The notes under the pieces are model-generated. The model did not search any database, was not told the DNA's origin, and was given only the letters and a program-made list of their open reading frames with translations. Shown piece by piece: positions 1 to 7,160 of a DNA stretch of 16,527 nt (position 1 is the first letter of the stretch; every line of letters starts with the position of its first letter). Source of the DNA: Desulfosporosinus sp. (GTDB lineage: Bacteria > Bacillota > Desulfitobacteriia > Desulfitobacteriales > Desulfitobacteriaceae); NCBI GenBank assembly GCA_016278585.1, contig JADQBO010000291.1:1-16527 (forward strand), read 5' to 3'. The position numbers and the translations under genes were made by a program.

Positions 1-488
1 CAAAGAATAGATGCTGGTGCATTGATCGTCATTGAAGTACTGACTTTGTCTAGCGGGATATCCTTGAACAAAATTTCCACATCCGCCAAAGAATCAATGG
101 CCACTCCGACTCGACCAACCTCTCCATAGGCACGCGGGTGATCTGAATCATAGCCCATAATGGTCGGCATATCAAAAGCAATACTCAAACCAGTTTGACC
201 TTGACTAAGTAAAAACTTATATCGTTCATTTGATTCTTTAGCTGTGGCAAATCCTGCAAACTGCCGCATAGTCCAGAGTCGTCCGCGGTACATATTTGAC
301 CGAACTCCACGTGTATATGGGTACTCTCCAGGATGGCCTAAGTCTTTTTCATAATCGATCTCTGCCGTATGCCCCGGTGCATAAAGCGGATCAATTGGAG
401 TACTAGAAACAGTAAAGAACGGCCCTTTTCGCTCCCTCTGGGCGTCATAGTTTGTTTTCCAGCGTAAGAAGTTATCACTCTCACTCAT
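1..488 (-). CDS. Acyl-CoA mutase large subunit, N-terminal part (isobutyryl-CoA mutase-like)
   Basis: Adenosylcobalamin-dependent mutase of the methylmalonyl-CoA mutase family; it rearranges the carbon skeleton of a short acyl-CoA through a radical in a TIM barrel. Only the first 162 residues are present because the gene runs off the left edge. Visible family motifs are YPYTRGV (57-62 region), the substrate-channel stretch MYRGRLWTMRQFAGF (66-80), TAKESNERY (82-90) and FDMPTIMGYDSDHPRAYGEVG (105-125). Residue 77 is Phe (RQFAGF) where methylmalonyl-CoA mutases carry the substrate-reading Tyr89 (RQYAGF); Phe is the isobutyryl-CoA mutase signature. The second diagnostic residue (Arg207/Gln198) is outside the window, so the substrate is inferred. 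The ATG at 488 has AAAGGAGG eight bases upstream and follows the MeaB gene by four bases, as expected for an operon with its own chaperone and cofactor enzyme. Confidence 0.9.
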   Translation of the reverse strand, partial: MSESDNFLRWKTNYDAQRERKGPFFTVSSTPIDPLYAPGHTAEIDYEKDLGHPGEYPYTRGVRSNMYRGRLWTMRQFAGFATAKESNERYKFLLSQGQTGLSIAFDMPTIMGYDSDHPRAYGEVGRVGVAIDSLADVEILFKDIPLDKVSTSMTINAPASIL

Positions 489-492
489 CCAT

Positions 493-1437
493 TTATCCTC
501 CTTTAAAACGCTCTTTCCATAGCATTTGTGCTACTTCATAAGGATCTTCTTGATTGTGATTTTCCCATTTTCCGTTTGCCGTTTCCCAGGCTACTTCAAA
601 GGCTGCTAGAGTTTTATCTTCCCATTGGCGCCAGACTTCGAGACGAAAACGTTCTTTACGACGTTCATCTCTTAACCCAGATTCCAGCATATACAATTGA
701 TGCGCCTCGATCTTTTCGTGCAGAGTCTCCACTCCAGTATTATCAACAACGCTAGTCAAGACGACCGGCGGACGCCAAGTCTTTCCATCACAATTCAAGT
801 TTAACATCATTTCGATGTCCCCTTTCATGCGATCTGCCCCTGGCATATCTGATTTATTAATAACAAAGACATCAGCAACTTCCATGATCCCCGCTTTGAT
901 TGCCTGAATTCCATCTCCAGCCCCTGGGTTAAGCACCACTACTACGGTATCGGCCATTTGCATAATTTCCAGTTCAGACTGACCGACTCCAACGGTTTCC
1001 AAAATAAGTCGCCCATACCCTCCGCCTTCTAAAATACGTAAGACATCGGAAGTCGAGCGCGTAACACCCCCTAAATGTCCTCTGGTCCCCATACTACGGA
1101 TAAATACGTTTCGATCCGTCCCATGGGCCTGCATACGGATACGATCTCCCAAAATGGCCCCACCAGTATACGGACTACTGGGATCTACAGCAACAATCCC
1201 TACCCTTTCATCGTTATCGCGGTAGAGCTTTGTCAATGACTCAACTAACGAGCTTTTCCCCGCTCCCGGCGGTCCCGTTATTCCTACAACCATCTTTTGT
1301 TCTGTTTGTTTTAAAATAGAACGCATAATATACGCTCGTTCTATGTCATCTTCAACCCAAGAAATAAGTTTGGCGGTTGCCCTTCGATCTCGGTCAAGCA
1401 AACGGGCTATCCAGTGATCCAGTACTTCTCTGTTCAA
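493..1437 (-). CDS. meaB: MeaB/ArgK-type GTPase, chaperone of the B12-dependent mutase
   Basis: A 314-residue G3E-family P-loop GTPase that gates adenosylcobalamin loading and protects acyl-CoA mutases from inactivation. G1 is GPPGAGKSS (about 55-63); the conserved VDPSSPYTGGAILGDRIRM stretch (84-102), the MGTRGHLGG loop (116-124), ETVGVGQSE (147-155) and the G4 motif NKSD (194-197) are all present, with normal family length. The start is TTG at 1437, inside the last codons of the adenosyltransferase gene (overlap TTGA, 4 bp), with AAGGAAGGG upstream; translational coupling is likely. Direct adjacency to a mutase subunit makes the chaperone role (MeaB/MeaI) much more likely than the old lysine/arginine/ornithine transport label (ArgK). 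Confidence 0.93.
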   Translation of the reverse strand: MNREVLDHWIARLLDRDRRATAKLISWVEDDIERAYIMRSILKQTEQKMVVGITGPPGAGKSSLVESLTKLYRDNDERVGIVAVDPSSPYTGGAILGDRIRMQAHGTDRNVFIRSMGTRGHLGGVTRSTSDVLRILEGGGYGRLILETVGVGQSELEIMQMADTVVVVLNPGAGDGIQAIKAGIMEVADVFVINKSDMPGADRMKGDIEMMLNLNCDGKTWRPPVVLTSVVDNTGVETLHEKIEAHQLYMLESGLRDERRKERFRLEVWRQWEDKTLAAFEVAWETANGKWENHNQEDPYEVAQMLWKERFKGG

Positions 1438-1952
1438 AATTCCATCCCTTCCTTTGACTGGACCCCTCGTTGGTAAGCATGTCGATGCTCGGTCATCTCA
1501 GTAACAGTATCCGCAATTTCTATTAACTCGGGTGCTGCATAACGTCCAGTCATTACTAAATTAAGATGATCTGGTTTCTGCTTAACTAAATCTAAGACTT
1601 GTGCAATAGAAATTAATTTGAAAGCAACAGCAACAAGGATTTCATCAAGAACAATGAGGTTAAATTTATCTTCTTCGAACCATTTTCGAGCAAGCTCAAG
1701 CCCTTCTTGGGCCATTCTAATGTCGATTGGATCTGGATTCTCGTACGAGACAAAGGATTCCTGCCCCGATTGAACTAATGTAAAGTTAGGTAACATAGCC
1801 GCTAATTTTACTTCTCCGTAATTCTTACTACCCTTCATGAATTGGAGAAAACCTACGTTTTGGCCATGGCCCAGTGCTCTCATACTCAATCCTAAAGATG
1901 CTGTGGTTTTACCTTTGCCATTCCCGGTATAAACCAGTATAAGTCCTGACAT
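1434..1952 (-). CDS. cobO: Cob(I)alamin / cob(I)yrinate a,c-diamide adenosyltransferase (CobA/BtuR type)
   Basis: Transfers the 5'-deoxyadenosyl group of ATP to Co(I) corrinoid, giving the coenzyme form of B12 used by the mutase two genes downstream. The 172-residue protein opens with the family-typical YTGNGKGKTTAS P-loop (8-19) and has a Walker-B-like IVLDEI (about 99-104) and GRYAAPELIEIAD near the C terminus; the length is normal for BtuR/CobA. The ATG at 1952 places the P-loop at the usual distance from the N terminus. AAAGGGG lies about 10 bases upstream, and a second purine run, GGGAGG, lies almost at the ATG. First clear gene of the operon. Known homologues serve both de novo synthesis and corrinoid salvage; the neighbours here suggest supply to the mutase. 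Confidence 0.92.
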   Translation of the reverse strand: MSGLILVYTGNGKGKTTASLGLSMRALGHGQNVGFLQFMKGSKNYGEVKLAAMLPNFTLVQSGQESFVSYENPDPIDIRMAQEGLELARKWFEEDKFNLIVLDEILVAVAFKLISIAQVLDLVKQKPDHLNLVMTGRYAAPELIEIADTVTEMTEHRHAYQRGVQSKEGMEF

Positions 1953-1971
1953 ACCTCCCTTATCCCCTTTC

Positions 1972-2079
1972 TTAAAAGTAATCTTTTAATTTCTTCCTCC
2001 TCTGCTTTCTAATGGTAAAAAGCTTAGTTACCGAAGTTAATGTGTTTTCTTTCATAGTCTTATACACTATGTCTACCAG
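1972..2079 (-). CDS. Possible small basic leader ORF (27-35 residues)
   Basis: A perfect AAAAGGAGG (around 2087-2095) lies seven bases ahead of a CTG that opens a 35-codon frame. An in-frame ATG at 2055 would give 27 residues. The reading ends in a strongly basic tail, RKQRRKKLKDYF, and stops 19 bases before the cobO ATG. No conventional start codon sits at the proper distance from the Shine-Dalgarno, and the family is not recognised. It may be a leader peptide or a chance frame. Confidence 0.25.
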   Translation of the reverse strand: MVDIVYKTMKENTLTSVTKLFTIRKQRRKKLKDYF

Positions 2080-2147
2080 CTTTGTGCCTCCTTTTATGAT
2101 CTAACTGCAAATTTAGTTTTACCTATTCAGAATATATTGAATTATTA

Positions 2148-2163
2148 TGCAATTGCTATGCCA
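2148..2163 (-). promoter_or_regulatory. Sigma-54 (-24/-12) promoter of the cobO-meaB-mutase operon
   Basis: Read on the minus strand the bases are TGGCATAGCAATTGCA, against the RpoN consensus TGGCAC-R-N4-TTGCW. The only departure from the fixed positions is T for C at the sixth base, and the GG-to-GC spacing is exact. The predicted start is near 2137, about 185 bases ahead of cobO and about 45 ahead of the AGGAGG at 2087-2092. Transcription would need an enhancer-binding protein. Confidence 0.7.
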
Positions 2164-2330
2164 ATAATAGTAAAAATTATTTAGAATGTTCTGCCTATTG
2201 ATTTCAGTGCTTTTTAATGATTTTTTTCCTTATAACTCTAAAAATACCTAGATTCTCTGAATGCACACCTCTGTATACATTTAAACTAGTACAACCCGTC
2301 ATTCGCCTTAGTGTCCTGCCTTAGGAAGTA

Positions 2331-2366
2331 TGTCAACAGATGGATACGTGTATCTATCTGTTGACA
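2331..2366. promoter_or_regulatory. 36-bp near-perfect palindrome, candidate enhancer-binding protein site
   Basis: The arms are TGTCAACAGATGGATAC and GTATCTATCTGTTGACA, 17 bases each, with one mismatch (a G-T pair) and a 2-base centre. The centre lies about 190 bp upstream of the sigma-54 promoter, the usual place for an upstream activating sequence. There is no T tract on either side, so it is not a terminator. The activator itself is not in the window. Confidence 0.55.
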
Positions 2367-2556
2367 TTTAATACTGACGTTTATTTCCACCCGAATACCC
2401 TTTGTAACCTCTAAAAAAAGCCTTGGAAATCAAAGGTCGTGATCTTTATTAGCAGGGAACCAAATTAATCTTTCTACTTAAGACTGGTAGGCTAAAATCC
2501 TTAAAGAAAGACTAATACTTGCAGTTCGTGGTTTGTATATCAATATCATACATTTA

Positions 2557-2592
2557 CCCCTGCTCCCCATAGCGGAGAGGGGTTTGTTTTTC
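2557..2592 (+). terminator. Rho-independent terminator with no obvious upstream gene
   Basis: The stem CCCCTgCTCC (2557-2566) pairs with GGAGAGGGG (2574-2582) with one bulged G and a 7-base loop, then TTTGTTTTT follows. The T tract is only on the plus strand. The nearest plus-strand sequence upstream is noncoding, so this may end a small RNA or a short leader transcript from the 2367-2556 stretch. Confidence 0.6.
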
Positions 2593-2697
2593 TCATTTAA
2601 TGTTCCTAATGATAGAGTAAGCAGATTTTCCCATATATTTTTAGGATATTTCTGGTTTTGACATCTAATAATACATGAAAGGAGATGATGATTATTT

Positions 2698-3224
2698 ATG
2701 ATAAAAATTAAAGATAGAATGATATTAGGCGTGGTTGCCGGTTTAGGAGCAAACGCTGTTAAACTTGCTATTAGTTCGGTATTTCAAAAACTAAATTGGT
2801 CCGAGATAGGGGGCCCTGAAAGGGCTGCAGGAATGCTTATTCCTCCCCACTTACTCCTTAAAAATCTAGGCAAGCTGGTAGGTTATTTAGCAGATGCGGC
2901 GGTGGCAGGCTTAATAGGTTCTGTTTCTGTCTATGCATTTTCATTTTTCGGAAAAGATAAGGCAGTTCTTAAGGGGGCCCTTGCTGGTCAAGCAACATGG
3001 ACTTTTCTATATGGCGTACTAGGGACGATGGGAGCAACTAAAGTAGCCCCTGTTGGCCCAAAAACTGTTTTGACAGAGTTTTTTCTCATACAGTTTTTGG
3101 TGCAACTTCTGCCGTTATCATAACCGCACTGGGAGACAGAGGTCTTTTTGATGGAACAATTCCGATGAGTGTTTCTTCTTCTAAGGTACAAGAAGCTACT
3201 AATCAAACTATTAATCCGGGTTAA
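2698..3224 (+). pseudogene. Small integral membrane protein, broken by a one-base frameshift
   Basis: The open frame gives 141 residues ending at 3123, but the natural protein appears to continue in another frame to the TAA at 3222-3224. Adding one T to the T6 run at 3079-3084 joins ...VLTEFF to SHTVFGATSAVIITALGD and onward, a hydrophobic helix followed by a polar tail rich in Ser, Gln and Asn, and restores a 175-residue protein. Four hydrophobic segments are visible (about 8-28, 60-84, 95-117 and 130-147 in the restored frame). The ribosome site AAAGGAGATGA at 2678-2688 is strong and supports the ATG at 2698; two earlier ATGs in the ribosome site are out of frame. The family is not recognised and no catalytic motif is seen. 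The break may be a real mutation, a phase-variable tract or a homopolymer sequencing error. Confidence 0.6.
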
Positions 3225-3427
3225 ATTTTATTCATCCTCTTATTAGTGCAGTTCCGCGCCTTCGGTTAGCGACCGCTCTCGTAGAATGTATTTCCAAATA
3301 TTTCATGTTAATTATTTCTAAAATTTAAGCATTTTACACTTAATTTTTAAGCAAACTAAGAAACAATGGTTAGTCAACACAATATTTAACTATTTCAATA
3401 ATAGTATTAAAGGGGGAACGAATTCAA

Positions 3428-4504
3428 ATGAACTGGAAAAAGCCTTTTTTCGCCTCAATTATTTCACTAACATTCTTAACAGTATTAGCTATAGGATGTA
3501 ATGCACCAGAAACGCCCACTGGTCCTCAACCGTCTGGTCCTCAATTAACGGATACACCTCAAAAGGTAACTTATGTCGGCGACACTTCATGTAAAGCATG
3601 CCACTCTGAGTCATACGAGAATGTAATTCACACAAAACACTACACCGCCTTCAAACCTCTTGCTGATTTTCCTCTAGAAAAACCGTTAGGCGAAATTACT
3701 ATTTTTGACCCGTCTAACAAAGAAAATCCAGCCTCTACTACTCTTGATCTATCAAAAGCCCAGATCTATGGGGTTATGCAAAATAGTTATCTTATTGCCG
3801 AAGTACCTGGAACTGCCGGCGGATTTGCAAATAAAGTCTATCGCGTCGGAGCTCTTAAGAAAACAAACGACAAATGGTCAGTTCAACCTCCAAAGCAAGT
3901 TGACCTTGACAAGGATGGCAAGAATGATTGGACGGCGGAGAGCTATACTTGTGGAAAATGCCATTCGCCGGGCATTGAAAATGAATCTCCTAATTATGGA
4001 ATATCTTGCGAATCCTGTCACGGACCCGGTGGAAATCACGTAAGTGCTACCGACAAGAAAACAACCATGAGTAATGAAACCGCTCGAAATTCCTGTAACA
4101 GTTGTCACGAAAGTAACCCTTCCAAAGATGCTGAAGGTAACTTTACTGTAAACAATCACTACGGAACCCGTAATTACTTTGCCAGCAAACATGCCCAGAG
4201 CTCACAAATGACCCAATGTCTTGCTTGCCATACCTCCCATAAAGCCAATGCTAGTGGCTCTCTTATTCTTAAGGACAAGCCCACAGATGTCTGCGCCACA
4301 TGTCATGCTGGAAAAGCCTTCAACCTTGATAAATTAATGTGGAAGAACCCAACAGATACACGCGATCATTTCACAAAGGATCATAGCTTTGGAGCCATTA
4401 AATATGAGGATCTTCAAGACGATCCATCTACAAAGCCTGTTGAGATAAAAAATCCAGCTGTAATTGAGTTAATTAAGAAACAGTTGCCCGAACTAGCAAA
4501 ATAG
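3428..4504 (+). CDS. Hexaheme cytochrome c lipoprotein
   Basis: A 358-residue exported electron carrier. Residues 1-24 form a lipoprotein signal: MNWKK, a hydrophobic core, then LAIGC with Cys24 as the lipid-attachment site. A Pro/Thr/Gly-rich tether (25-45) follows. Six CxxCH heme sites are at 55-59, 175-179, 194-198, 223-227, 264-268 and 289-293. Additional His in NVIHTKHY, GGNHV, NNHYG, SKHAQ and HTSHK can serve as distal ligands. The CESCHGPGGNH pattern resembles the cytochrome c554/multiheme family. AAAGGGGG lies about 12 bases before the ATG. It stands alone, with no quinol oxidase or reductase beside it, so its partner and terminal acceptor cannot be told from here; it would sit on the outer face of the membrane of a Gram-positive anaerobe. 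Confidence 0.9.
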   Translation: MNWKKPFFASIISLTFLTVLAIGCNAPETPTGPQPSGPQLTDTPQKVTYVGDTSCKACHSESYENVIHTKHYTAFKPLADFPLEKPLGEITIFDPSNKENPASTTLDLSKAQIYGVMQNSYLIAEVPGTAGGFANKVYRVGALKKTNDKWSVQPPKQVDLDKDGKNDWTAESYTCGKCHSPGIENESPNYGISCESCHGPGGNHVSATDKKTTMSNETARNSCNSCHESNPSKDAEGNFTVNNHYGTRNYFASKHAQSSQMTQCLACHTSHKANASGSLILKDKPTDVCATCHAGKAFNLDKLMWKNPTDTRDHFTKDHSFGAIKYEDLQDDPSTKPVEIKNPAVIELIKKQLPELAK

Positions 4505-4537
4505 CATCAATAAATGTCTATAATTTAGCACTAGAAA

Positions 4538-4574
4538 AAGGGGTAGGTGATTATATAATGATCACCTACCCCTT
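4538..4574. terminator. Strong hairpin terminator between convergent genes
   Basis: A perfect 14-bp stem, AAGGGGTAGGTGAT (4538-4551) with its complement (4561-4574), and a 9-base loop. On the minus strand the stem runs into TTTTT (4535-4539), so it best ends the hyd cluster. On the plus strand it lies 34 bases after the cytochrome stop with a weaker T tail, so it probably works both ways. Confidence 0.8.
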
Positions 4575-4679
4575 ATCACGTACTGAAAAAGAAACCAGAT
4601 ATCTCCGGCCTTGAATTCACCTAGGATCATTGCTTATTATTTGAAACTTTTAACGTTTAATGGTAGATTTTTGGAAACT

Positions 4680-5735
4680 CTATTTCGGCTTTCCTGACTT
4701 AAACTGTAAACTATCCCCTCTGCCCAGATCCACTTCAAAGCCCACCGACTGAATTCTTCGTTCTATGCAATATCGACAATCTTCCGGATGATCATCCCCA
4801 CAAATCTTGTTTTCGTAAAGTGCATATTGTTTTCTGACTGACGTTGGCGTAATAATCGGCATAACAACATTGGCTCCCGCTTTCAAAGCGAGTTCCCTAC
4901 CTTCAGGGTGCAGAGTTCCAAGTGCAGTCGTAGCTGGAATAAGCCCGCCTGGAATAAGCAACCTCGTCAGTGCTACCATCACCAACGTATCTTCAAGGGT
5001 TCCGCACTTTTCCATCCCCAATGGAGTCTCGCTGTGAGGAATAAAGGGTCCTATTCCGATCATATCTGGACGGAGGTCCATTAAATATCCTAAGTCCTCT
5101 GCCAAATTAGCGAGGGTTTGCCCTGGAAGTCCCACCATAAACCCGGCTCCCACCTGGTATCCAATGCCCTTTAAGGTGTTCAGGCAGGCTCGACGATCCT
5201 CAAAGCGCATAGTTGGATGTAACGTTTCATACAGTTCTTTTGAGGCTGTTTCATGTCGCATCAAAAAGCGATCTGCACCACAGGCAAAAAGAGCTTGATA
5301 AGTCTCTACTCCCCGCTCACCGATCGATAACGTAATGGCTACCTCTGGATAAGTCTTTTTGATCTTCTGAACCAATTCCACAAGAATCTTGTCTGTATAC
5401 CAAGGGTCTTCACCACTCTGTAGGACAAACGTCTGATAGCCTAATTTATATGCTTGATCGCAGCAGGCTAAGATCTCTTCCGGAGTTAACCGATAGCGTT
5501 CCACCTTCGCGTTGGAAACCCGGATCCCACAGTATAGGCAATCCTGCCGGCAGATATTTGAAAACTCAATAAGTCCTCTTAAGTAAACTTTATTACCATA
5601 GTACATCTGTTTTGTCTTTAATGCATTGTTATAGAGGATCTCTCTATCCGCCTGAGTTATGTTTTCTAAGAGGTATATAATTTCCTCTTTTGTGAGGTCG
5701 TTCGTTTGATAGACCTTCTCTAATAAATGATGCAT
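4680..5735 (-). CDS. hydE: [FeFe]-hydrogenase maturase HydE, radical SAM enzyme
   Basis: Processes the organometallic Fe(CO)2(CN)-cysteine product of HydG on the way to the 2Fe subcluster of the H-cluster. From the ATG at 5735 the protein has 351 residues, close to characterised HydE proteins. The radical-SAM cysteines are C62, C66 and C69 in ICRQDCLYCGI; QSGEDPW follows (107-113). A second, usually non-essential cluster site is visible near the C terminus in CGDDHPEDCRYC. A longer frame starting at 5861 exists, but its extra 42 residues are translated through a repeat palindrome. The ATG at 5735 has GGAGGAG just upstream and gives the normal N terminus MHHLLEKVY. Last gene of the cluster. 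Confidence 0.95.
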   Translation of the reverse strand: MHHLLEKVYQTNDLTKEEIIYLLENITQADREILYNNALKTKQMYYGNKVYLRGLIEFSNICRQDCLYCGIRVSNAKVERYRLTPEEILACCDQAYKLGYQTFVLQSGEDPWYTDKILVELVQKIKKTYPEVAITLSIGERGVETYQALFACGADRFLMRHETASKELYETLHPTMRFEDRRACLNTLKGIGYQVGAGFMVGLPGQTLANLAEDLGYLMDLRPDMIGIGPFIPHSETPLGMEKCGTLEDTLVMVALTRLLIPGGLIPATTALGTLHPEGRELALKAGANVVMPIITPTSVRKQYALYENKICGDDHPEDCRYCIERRIQSVGFEVDLGRGDSLQFKSGKPK

Positions 5736-5802
5736 GTTACTCCTCCAACGATCTAAATACTTGAACAGGGCAAAACAAGGGGAAAAAACAAGGAAAAACA
5801 AG

Positions 5803-5851
5803 GGGACAGGTGCACTGTTTCGGAATTCTAGTGAAACAGTGCACCTGTCCC
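5803..5851. repeat. REP-like palindrome between hydF and hydE
   Basis: The arms GGGACAGGTGCACTGTTTC (5803-5821) and their exact complement (5833-5851) make a perfect 19-bp stem around an 11-base loop that contains GAATTC. It begins seven bases past the hydF stop. Its form recalls the dispersed palindromes mobilised by REP-associated (RAYT, IS200-like) transposases in this group of Firmicutes; no transposase is nearby. On the left flank AAAACAAGG-like units are repeated three times, which on the minus strand give T-rich tracts after the stem. Confidence 0.7.
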
Positions 5852-5857
5852 TCCGTT

Positions 5858-7105
5858 TCACTCTTCCAATATTAGCTTTGCCATGGGGAAAGGCTCAAGG
5901 GCTCTTGGAAGCAATCCCTGAATATAGGCAATCAAAATGCCGAAGTTCACGATGGGTACCTCAAGATCTTTTGCGCGTTCTACTCTACTGAGCATTCCGG
6001 TTCTATTCATCATACAAGCTCCACAGTGGACGATAAGGGCATATTGCTTGACGTCTTCAGTGAAGGTAGCTCCTGAAGAGAACTCAAACTCTATCTGCTT
6101 GCCGGTTCTCTGACGGATCCATCTAGGTATCTTTACACTGCCGATATCGTCTGATTGCCTGTGATGTGTACACCCTTCAGCTATTAAAACCTTGTCTCCA
6201 TCCTTAAGCCTCTCGATCGCCTTGGCACCTTTGATGAATTCTGTTAAATCTCCCTTTTGTCTGGCAAATAGGATTGAAAAGGATGTCATTAATATATCCT
6301 TAGGGGTATCGGCAGCAACCTTTAAAAAAACTTGTGAATCGGTAATCACCAACTTTGGTTTCTTTACTAAATGATTTAAGGTTTCTCTTAGTTCATATTC
6401 CTTAGTTACAATAGCCATGGCATCACTTTCTAGAATATCTCTGATCGTCTGTAGCTGAGGAAGAATTAGCCTCCCCTTAGGAGCTGCTTTATCAATCGGA
6501 GTAACAAGTACCACAAAATCACCGGGGTTGATCAAATCCCCCACGATTTTAAATTTATCCTCATCCTCAGGAATCACAGAGATAATAGCATTTTTTAATT
6601 CTTTGATTCTAAGTTTCTTTAGAGCCGAGACAGCAACGACCGAGTTGTTTAGTTCTTCTTGAAAGGTACTAGCGATTTTGCCATAGTCTGTGTTTTCATT
6701 TTCGTTTTCGATAGTATCAATCTTATTTAAAACAACAATAAGTGGTTTCTTCTTTTCCTTAAATTTATCCATGATCAATCGATCGTCATCACTGATTCCT
6801 GACTTGATATCTACAATAAGCAATGCCACATCAGTAATATCGAGAACCTCTAAAGTTTTTTTTACCCTGAGCTCTCCTAATTCACCGATATCGTCTATTC
6901 CAGCTGTATCTATGATCACACACGGCCCAATGGGCAATATCTCCATTGTTTTAAAGACTGGATCAGTTGTTGTACCTTTTACTTCTGATACTATGGCCGT
7001 TTCCTGCCCAGTGATAGCATTGATTACACTGGATTTCCCTGCATTTCTCTTGCCAAATAAGGCCAAATGTACTCTGACCCCTTTGGGCGTTTCATTTAAG
7101 CTCAT
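5858..7105 (-). CDS. hydF: [FeFe]-hydrogenase maturase HydF, GTPase and scaffold
   Basis: Scaffold on which the 2Fe subcluster is completed and from which it is delivered to apo-HydA. The protein has 415 residues from the ATG at 7105. The GTPase domain shows GKRNAGKSS (18-26), the G2 threonines GTTTD (44-48), DTAG (66-69) and NKID (127-130). The C-terminal FeS domain has the HydF signature C312-x-H314 (CTHH) and H360-C361-x2-C364 (HCGAC). GGAGGG seven bases ahead of the ATG at 7105 decides the start; an in-frame GTG at 7129 has no ribosome site and would place it inside this Shine-Dalgarno region. It lies 55 bases downstream of the aspartase gene. Confidence 0.95.
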   Translation of the reverse strand: MSLNETPKGVRVHLALFGKRNAGKSSVINAITGQETAIVSEVKGTTTDPVFKTMEILPIGPCVIIDTAGIDDIGELGELRVKKTLEVLDITDVALLIVDIKSGISDDDRLIMDKFKEKKKPLIVVLNKIDTIENENENTDYGKIASTFQEELNNSVVAVSALKKLRIKELKNAIISVIPEDEDKFKIVGDLINPGDFVVLVTPIDKAAPKGRLILPQLQTIRDILESDAMAIVTKEYELRETLNHLVKKPKLVITDSQVFLKVAADTPKDILMTSFSILFARQKGDLTEFIKGAKAIERLKDGDKVLIAEGCTHHRQSDDIGSVKIPRWIRQRTGKQIEFEFSSGATFTEDVKQYALIVHCGACMMNRTGMLSRVERAKDLEVPIVNFGILIAYIQGLLPRALEPFPMAKLILEE

Positions 7106-7160
7106 TGTATATCCCTCCGACACGATCACTTTTCTGGCCTACCTGACTATCCGACACATT

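Larger units (their letters stand above)
1953..2697. other. 745-base intergenic region between the mutase operon and the membrane-protein gene
   Basis: An AT-rich stretch between two divergent transcription units. It holds the small leader ORF, the sigma-54 promoter, the palindrome and a plus-strand terminator, each listed separately. The part from 2367 to 2556 has no ORF of note. No cobalamin riboswitch signature was seen in the mutase operon leader. Confidence 0.6.

Noticed and set aside
1953..2147. Cobalamin riboswitch ahead of the adenosyltransferase gene
   Set aside because: No B12-box (GCCACTG) or matching stem set was seen in the leader.
3079..3084. Programmed -1 frameshift in the membrane-protein gene
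   Set aside because: In-frame codons TTT TTT are preceded by G, which does not give a good X-XXY-YYZ slippery heptamer, and no clear downstream stem was found. A lost base fits better.
5736..5861. 42-residue N-terminal extension of HydE
   Set aside because: It is translated through the REP-like palindrome, is not like HydE, and the ATG at 5735 has a good ribosome site and gives the normal length.
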